Source: Marinobacter halophilus (GTDB taxonomy: Bacteria > Pseudomonadota > Gammaproteobacteria > Pseudomonadales > Oleiphilaceae). Taken from it: DNA of 64,000 nt. The DNA lies in assembly GCF_003007685.1 (NCBI RefSeq), contig NZ_PXNN01000013.1, positions 310,001 through 374,000 on the forward strand. The letters are read 5' to 3'. This document shows, piece after piece, positions 59,462 to 64,000 of the stretch (position 1 is the first letter of the stretch; every line of letters begins with the position of its first letter). The position numbers were made by a program, and so were the translations under genes. Below the pieces are notes generated by a model, which saw nothing but the letters and a program-made list of their open reading frames with translations, had not been told where the DNA came from and ran no database searches.

Positions 59462-59592
59462 CGTGTTCGTTCCTTTTCAGATCTTGTTGTTGTGTGGATG
59501 CTTGCCAGACTACGACGGACTCCGGGTTCATTCTTGTTATTTCGTGACAGCTCTCTCAGGATAGACCAACACCACTTGGATGGCCTTGTGAC

Positions 59593-60621
59593 ATGACGGC
59601 GAACATTGAGTACCAGATTCGAACCAGCGCCCTGAAAGGCTTTGATCGGTTGGTCGCAGAGCTGGGCGGCAACCCCGAGCGCCTGCTGGCAGACTTTGGA
59701 TTGTCCCCTGAGGCCCTGAAAAACGACCTCCAGCTCATGAACATCCGCGACCTGGTGCAACTGCTGGAAACCAGCGCAAGCACGCTCGGTTGCGCGGATT
59801 TTGGCTTGCGCCTGGGGGCCAGCCAGGACTTCGGCATCCTCGGCCCGCTGGGGGTGGTACTGCAGCATTGCCGAACGCCGCGGGAGGCACTGCACTCGGC
59901 CCGCAGTTTCATGTGTTTCCACAACCAGTCCGAGTACTGGGATTACCACAGCCACGGCGCCGTTACTGCCCTGCAGCGCTACGAAAACTTCTACGACATC
60001 ACCGATACCCGACAATATCGGGAGCTGGCCCTGAGCGCCTGCTATCAGCTGTGCCGGGTATTGGTCCGGCCGGGTTTCCGCTTTGTCCGGCTGGAGTTCA
60101 GCCATGCCCCGCTTTCTCCCCTCGGCACCTACCGCAAGCACTTCAAGACCGACGTCAGCTTCAACCACGAATGCGATGCGCTCTGGCTGGAGACCCGGCT
60201 GCTGGACGAACCCCAGAGAAGTCAGAACGACGCCATCAAACGCGCCGCCCTGACCTATCTCAGGGAATTGATTCAAGACAACGAACTGGATGTGGTGCAG
60301 CAGGTGAGCCTGCTGATACAGCAAACGCTGGGCATGCAGGAAGCCACGATCGACAACATGGCCAGATTACTGGGGCTGAACAAACGCACCCTGCAACGGC
60401 AACTGAAGCAGCACGATGTCACCTTCAAGGAGCTGGTCAACGATCTGCGCATGAAATCGGCCTGCTGGCATCTGCAGTCCAGCGCCATGGACATTACCCT
60501 GTTATCCGAGATACTCGGTTACAGTGATGTCAGTGGTTTTTCTCACGCTTTCAGAAAGGCGATGGGAGTTGCGCCGCTGGCCTGGCGCAAGACGGAGACA
60601 AGGCAGCAGGTCACCAAATAA
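59593..60621 (+). CDS. AraC-family transcriptional regulator
   Basis: Regulator of 342 residues. The N-terminal part (about 10-190) is the arabinose-binding-like domain found in OruR/ArgR-type regulators (FDRLVAELGGNPERLLADFGLSPEAL and QDFGILGPLGVVLQHCRTPREAL near 77). The C-terminal AraC HTH has MARLLGLNKRTLQRQLKQHDVTFKELVNDLRM near 255 and LLSEILGYSDVSGFSHAFRKAMGVAPLAWR near 302-331. It is divergent from the amidohydrolase gene with 131 bases between them, a typical pair. Its last 11 bases overlap the DUF4112 gene on the other strand. Confidence 0.92.
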   Translation: MTANIEYQIRTSALKGFDRLVAELGGNPERLLADFGLSPEALKNDLQLMNIRDLVQLLETSASTLGCADFGLRLGASQDFGILGPLGVVLQHCRTPREALHSARSFMCFHNQSEYWDYHSHGAVTALQRYENFYDITDTRQYRELALSACYQLCRVLVRPGFRFVRLEFSHAPLSPLGTYRKHFKTDVSFNHECDALWLETRLLDEPQRSQNDAIKRAALTYLRELIQDNELDVVQQVSLLIQQTLGMQEATIDNMARLLGLNKRTLQRQLKQHDVTFKELVNDLRMKSACWHLQSSAMDITLLSEILGYSDVSGFSHAFRKAMGVAPLAWRKTETRQQVTK

Positions 60622-61069
60622 GCGCTATCCAGCCAGCCATCACCGCAATGAAAATCGACAAGCCAATCAGCACCTTCCAGGGGAACGGCGGCGGAGTGGG
60701 TTCAACCGCAAGCTGTTGCTCCAGATAATTTCTCAGCAAGCCGGTATTACGGGTGTTGGCTTTGTAGATGGCATCAAAGGCATCCCCTACCACGGGCAGC
60801 AGGCCACCCAGAAAGTCGATCACCATATTGCGCAGCATGCGCCGTTTGACGGTCTTGCTGGCACCCGCTCGCTGCGCCTCAACCAGCACATAGCTCGACA
60901 ACACCAGGCCAACAAAGTCGCCCACCACTGGCACCAGGCCGATAATCGCTTCCACCCCGAACTTGAAGCGGGTGAAAGGAACACCAATGCTGCTATCCGT
61001 GAAGCGGCTGAATTTCTCGAGCCGTTTTAGCGTTGCCCGTTGCTGGGCTTCGGTGGGTTGCTTCGCCAT
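60611..61069 (-). CDS. DUF4112 membrane protein
   Basis: Membrane protein of 152 residues of the DUF4112 family. The N-terminal conserved region contains FTDSSIGVPFTRFKFGVEAIIGLVPVVGDFVGLVLSSYV near residue 23; a second, LGGLLPVVGDAFDAIYKANTRN, lies near 87, and a last membrane segment lies near 131-148. The repeated LxPVVGDxxD pattern is the family hallmark. Function unknown. It overlaps the end of the AraC gene. The DUF3010 gene lies 36 bases upstream on the same strand. Confidence 0.85.
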   Translation of the reverse strand: MAKQPTEAQQRATLKRLEKFSRFTDSSIGVPFTRFKFGVEAIIGLVPVVGDFVGLVLSSYVLVEAQRAGASKTVKRRMLRNMVIDFLGGLLPVVGDAFDAIYKANTRNTGLLRNYLEQQLAVEPTPPPFPWKVLIGLSIFIAVMAGWIALIW

Positions 61070-61105
61070 CTCATCTCCAAACGCAGTTGACCGAATGATT
61101 CCCGG

Positions 61106-61537
61106 TTATTTCGCCATCAGCCCCACATACGCGGCGGTAAAAGCGGTTTCCTGAAAAATCTTTAACCCGGTCTCGGCAAACGGAATCGGCAGCGGGTTGG
61201 CCGCCAGCGTGGATTTAATCAGCGCGGGTGGCAGCAACGTCACTTCCAGCTCGGCATCGGCAATCAGCTGAATGGTCGCCTCCAGCTTGAAGCTGATGGC
61301 GCCACCGGCAAACTTACCTTTCGGCATCCGCTCCTTGATCGCGACGCTGGTCACCTCGTGCTCCGCCATCAACTCTGCAAACGCCGCCTGGAACTGCTTC
61401 AGGTCTTCGCGGGTGTGGTTTTTGCTCAGCGACAGCTTACGCACCTTACACTCCGGCAGGCTGACCTGGCCCCGGTCCAGCTTGAGCAAACACAGCACCG
61501 CATCGCTGCCGCTCAGTTCAACTCCACAAATAATCAT
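61106..61537 (-). CDS. DUF3010 family protein
   Basis: Protein of 143 residues of the DUF3010 family, unknown role. It begins MIICGVELSGSDAVLCLL, resembling the start of RNase H-like ATPase folds, and has SVAIKERMPKGKFAGGAISFKLEATIQL near 71. The start at 61537 gives this N-terminus; the longer frame to 61573 is not needed. It lies in a set of small genes on the minus strand (SEC-C protein 28 bases upstream, DUF4112 downstream), perhaps one transcript. Confidence 0.82.
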   Translation of the reverse strand: MIICGVELSGSDAVLCLLKLDRGQVSLPECKVRKLSLSKNHTREDLKQFQAAFAELMAEHEVTSVAIKERMPKGKFAGGAISFKLEATIQLIADAELEVTLLPPALIKSTLAANPLPIPFAETGLKIFQETAFTAAYVGLMAK

Positions 61538-61565
61538 AGCATTGCTCTCTTTACTCGCCTTGCCT

Positions 61566-61910
61566 TCAGCCACAGCATTTCTTGAATTTCAGGCCACTGC
61601 CGCAACTGCACGGATCGTTGCGAGACGGCAATTTCGTCGTGGTGACGGTCGCGGCTTTGTTCAGAAGCACAGTCAGCTCGGCGATGGATTCAACCGCGCC
61701 TTCGCGGGTATCCACCGTAATGTTCGCATGCAGCCCGGCCTCAGCCACTTGGGCTTCGATCTCTTGCTTGCGCGCTTCACTGGTCACCACCAGCGTTAGC
61801 GGGAATTTCTTGCTACCACTCTTCTGACTGGCGTTGGTCTTGAAACCGCCATGAGCGGTGTGGTGCTGACGCGCGTCTTGCCGGCCTTTAAAGAAAAATT
61901 TGTCTGACAT
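61566..61910 (-). CDS. SWIM/SEC-C motif protein (PBPRA1643 family)
   Basis: Protein of 114 residues. The C-terminal PSRNDPCSCGSGLKFKKCCG is the SEC-C zinc motif (CxCx8CC). The N-terminal MSDKFFFKGRQDARQHHTAHGGF is the signature of the small PBPRA1643 family (SWIM/SEC-C). Between them lies a ferredoxin-like part (PLTLVVTSEARKQEIEAQVAEAGLHANITVDTREGAVESI). Function is not known; the motif binds zinc. The start at 61910 matches the family. Followed by DUF3010 on the same strand. Confidence 0.88.
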   Translation of the reverse strand: MSDKFFFKGRQDARQHHTAHGGFKTNASQKSGSKKFPLTLVVTSEARKQEIEAQVAEAGLHANITVDTREGAVESIAELTVLLNKAATVTTTKLPSRNDPCSCGSGLKFKKCCG

Positions 61911-62019
61911 GCTGAAATCCTGATGAACGGAAGAGTACCCGAGCACCCCAAAACACTGGTTACCGCTGGGCGGGGACGTTTTAGCACGCTTACAAGATTT
62001 GATATATAGGGATAAGTGT

Positions 62020-62298
62020 TTAATTCCCCCGATCAGAATGCCCCAGCGAGTGCTCCGGCGCGATCTGGTCGCGAACCAGCTGCTTTAACTGCTTGATATC
62101 CGGAAAACCTCCCTGCTCCTTACGGGACCAGATACGGGTGTCGTTCACGTAGACTTCAAAGATACCGCCAGTACCCGGCTTGAGCGTGAGCTCATCGATC
62201 ATGCCATTAAAGGTGCTCAACAATTCCTGCGCCATCCAGGTGGTCCGGAGCATCCAGTTACAACCGGTGCAGTAGTGAAGCGTTATTCGGGTGTTCAT
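62020..62298 (-). CDS. SelT/SelW/SelH (Rdx) family protein
   Basis: Protein of 92 residues of the Rdx family with thioredoxin-like fold. The motif HYCTGCNWMLRTTWMAQELLSTF near residue 8 has CxxC in place of the Cys-Sec of selenoprotein W, and GTGGIFEVYVNDTRIWSRKEQGGFPD near 43 is the second conserved block. The residue pair is Cys-Cys here, so it is not a selenoprotein. The role is thought to be redox, but it is not proven. A 109-base gap lies to the SEC-C gene. Confidence 0.9.
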   Translation of the reverse strand: MNTRITLHYCTGCNWMLRTTWMAQELLSTFNGMIDELTLKPGTGGIFEVYVNDTRIWSRKEQGGFPDIKQLKQLVRDQIAPEHSLGHSDRGN

Positions 62299-62516
62299 AT
62301 GGGTTCCTCGTAATCAGTTCATTGCTCGCGACCGCCAAAGCGCAACATTGTCCAGCAAATTTACACACTCATCCGGAATAGCCCGACGTTGTAACGCCAC
62401 GTTTACGCAACCTCCTGCAAACCCCCGCTAATTCCGTCACTGGTCCCTATCTTGCTCCAACTATATCTCGATACCTTGATAGAACAAAAAACACAAAACA
62501 CAGAAGGTAAATAACA
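62299..62516. other. 218-base gap before the GDSL pseudogene
   Basis: Divergent region between the Rdx gene and the broken GDSL lipase gene. No gene and no clear repeat are seen. ATATCTCGATACCTTGATAG and a run of A/C lie just before the pseudogene start, and a purine-rich AGAAGGTAA is its ribosome site. Confidence 0.4.
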
Positions 62517-63267
62517 ATGACGACTAAAAACGGTAAGAATCTGGGCGCCTCGCTCATTGTGTCTGCGTCTCTGGCTTTAACGAGTGTCTCCGTTGGCGCC
62601 GGCCCACTCAGTTTCAGTGACATCTACGTTTTCGGGGACAGCCTCTCGGATACCGGCAATACCCGAAGCCAGGTACCTTTGGGCTCGTTCGGGCCAATCG
62701 CAGCGTTGGCTGGCTACGGGCCGAATGGCCGGTTCAGTAATGGCCCGGTCTGGCATGCTGGGTGGCTTGCTGGACAACGGCGTAACCACCTTATTGGTCC
62801 CAAACCTGCCTGATCTTGGCAGCATTCCTGAGTTCCGTACCACCCCGAACAGCACCTCCGGCACCGAGGTTTCGATGGCCTGGAACCAGGGCCTGGAACA
62901 GGGGCTGTACGAACTGAACAAAACCACCGATGCGGACATTTTTTATTTCGACGTGTTCGGCCTGTTTAACGATCTGCTTACCGACCCGACTGCCTTCGGG
63001 TTCACCAACACCACCGGAGAGTGCCGGTCGGTATTTTTTGGTACGGAGCGCAGCTGCGCCAACCCGGGCGACTTCGTGTTCTGGGACGAAATTCACCCAA
63101 CCACAGCGGCTCACAGCTACCTGGGCAACCAGGCCTATCAGCTTCTACTGAGCGGCAAGTCCATTGCCAAAGTGCCGGAACCAATGACCCTGACTCTGCT
63201 CTTGCTGGGCATCATCGGGTTGTGGGGGCGCCGCTTTGTCGTGAACTCCAAACCGTCGTTGAGCTAA
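62517..63267 (+). pseudogene. GDSL/SGNH lipase with PEP-CTERM tail, internally deleted
   Basis: The first frame (62517-62813) has a signal peptide and block [14 protein letters not shown] near residue 39 through GRFSNGPVW. At about 62750-62760 the reading shifts by one frame: [22 protein letters not shown], then the second frame continues to block V FWDEIHPTTAAHSYL and ends in the tail VPEPMTLTLLLLGIIGLWGRR, a PEP-CTERM sorting signal. Intact enzymes have more than 100 further residues between NGPVW and MLGG, including the GGND block, so a deletion and frameshift destroyed the gene. The catalytic Ser and the Asp-His pair are on opposite sides of the break. Confidence 0.85.
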
Positions 63268-63351
63268 CCTGTAAGGGCGGTCACCGCAACGCTGGCCGCC
63301 CTCACAGATCGTCAAATTATGAGCAGGTTGTCTTTTTCTCAGGTAATCGAC

Positions 63352-64000
63352 ATGCTGTCATTTGCAAAGCTCGCACGCTTTTTAATCCTCGGCTTTATCC
63401 TACCGGCTACGCCCGCCATGGCTGAACCACCCATAACCCAGTTAACGATAGAGCAAACCGTTGGTGGCGAGCGCATCAAAACACGCACGATGATTGGCAG
63501 TGCATTTGTCGCTTCGGTCTCCGAGAACAACCAACTGAACTCGCTCTATGACTCAGACACCAAAGAATTGTGGTTACTGGACCATGACCGTCAGGTTGCC
63601 CAACTCATCAGCCAGACCGAAGTCCATCTTTTTGCAGACCGGCTCGCCAGCGAAGTCGCCAAATTCGAAGCAAGCATTGCCTGTTTACCCGAAGAAGAAC
63701 GAGACCTCTCCATGCTCCGGTTTGGACAGCTGTTTGCCCGTGCTGGCAAGAAGGCGGTGAGTCATGTGGATGACTTCGTGGCACAAAACATTGATGGCGA
63801 GTTTGCCGGGATCAAATGCCAGTGGCACAACCTGATAGCGCATCACAGTGATGGCGACCAATTGCTCGGCACCGCGTGCCTTGCTAACACTGAGGCCTTT
63901 GCCCATGGTCCGGTTTTAGCCGCCTTCTTTGCCGAACTTGCCGAGTTTTTTGACATTGTAGAGCAGGCTGACACCGGGCCGATTCCATTTCCGGTCACCG
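63352..64000 (+). CDS. hypothetical exported protein, 5' part
   Basis: Open frame that runs off the window end (at least 216 residues). The start at 63352 (MLSFAKLARFLILGF) gives a signal peptide with cleavage after TPAMA, residue 24; an in-frame ATG at 63319 is less suitable. The mature part has Cys in SIACLPEEE, IKCQWHN and TACLANT and a mix of helix and polar strands; no family recognised. Ribosome site CAGGTA lies before the chosen ATG. It follows the GDSL pseudogene with an 84-base gap. Confidence 0.6.
   Translation, partial: MLSFAKLARFLILGFILPATPAMAEPPITQLTIEQTVGGERIKTRTMIGSAFVASVSENNQLNSLYDSDTKELWLLDHDRQVAQLISQTEVHLFADRLASEVAKFEASIACLPEEERDLSMLRFGQLFARAGKKAVSHVDDFVAQNIDGEFAGIKCQWHNLIAHHSDGDQLLGTACLANTEAFAHGPVLAAFFAELAEFFDIVEQADTGPIPFPVT

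Noticed and set aside
59353-60324. 323-codon minus-strand frame opposite the AraC regulator
   Set aside because: The AraC protein has clear domains and its divergent partner explains the gap; the antisense frame has none.
1-64000. CRISPR arrays, tRNA and rRNA genes, prophage or transposase genes
   Set aside because: None was seen when reading gaps and genes; no evenly spaced repeats, no cloverleaf ending in CCA, no integrase or transposase motifs.

Overview
The window looks like chromosomal DNA of a marine gammaproteobacterium, most probably Marinobacter or a close relative. This is an inference from gene content: a Na+/H+ antiporter subunit, several acyl-CoA handling enzymes, YbiT, EfpL, RsuA and ArfB homologues close to the gammaproteobacterial types, and GC-rich compact coding. 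No alignment could be run. No rRNA, tRNA, CRISPR array, prophage or IS transposase was seen. About 73 protein genes or gene remnants are supported; most are single genes or operons of two or three genes.

Layout. 1-5.2 kb: the end of an mnhG-like gene, an AlkK-like acyl-CoA ligase, dadA, a SUI1 protein, a DUF4136 lipoprotein and yigZ. 5.2-10.6 kb: a CpxAR-like two-component system divergent from a CpxP/Spy-like periplasmic protein, then a FemAB-like protein, hypotheticals and dodecin. 10.6-18.3 kb: azlCD, then a module of indolepyruvate oxidoreductase, leucine dehydrogenase and an NSS-family amino acid symporter, headed by a palindrome resembling LiuR sites. 18.4-31.8 kb: a diiron-type hydrolase, a spermidine synthase-like protein, DUF1415, ybiT, ppiC, a two-gene RND efflux system, DUF2059, an SLT-like membrane protein, and a LysR gene divergent from a 64-residue protein, then a second acyl-CoA ligase.

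32-43.9 kb: a 35-residue membrane peptide, pcm, an orphan AbiTii-like protein, a probable L,D-transpeptidase relic coupled to a small lipoprotein, two solitary periplasmic solute-binding proteins, an EamA transporter, a lytic transglycosylase-spermidine synthase-like-rsuA cluster, efpL, a thioesterase, a crotonase and arfB. 43.9-51.3 kb is the most accessory-looking part: an ORF-less group II intron of about 550 nt (minus strand) directly downstream of a terminator-like hairpin, an ice-binding (DUF3494) lipoprotein, small DUF proteins, a long gene-free stretch, a lipoprotein with an acidic Thr/Asn/Asp linker, a homocysteine methyltransferase, an alcohol dehydrogenase C-terminal remnant and CsbD. 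51.3-64 kb: an AaeXAB-like efflux operon, thpR, NnrU, a TenA-like protein, mtgA, a D-aminoacylase-like amidohydrolase divergent from an AraC regulator, small DUF genes, a Rdx protein, a broken GDSL lipase with a PEP-CTERM tail, and the start of an exported protein running off the window.

Functional themes are envelope stress and peptidoglycan (CpxAR/CpxP, FemAB-like, transglycosylases, MtgA), fatty acid activation and efflux (two ligases, thioesterase, crotonase, RND and AaeXAB), amino acid catabolism (DadA, indolepyruvate oxidoreductase, leucine dehydrogenase, D-aminoacylase) and translation quality control (EfpL, ArfB, YbiT, SUI1). The most unusual items are the ORF-less group II intron beside the ice-binding lipoprotein, the orphan AbiTii-like gene, and several decaying gene fragments.
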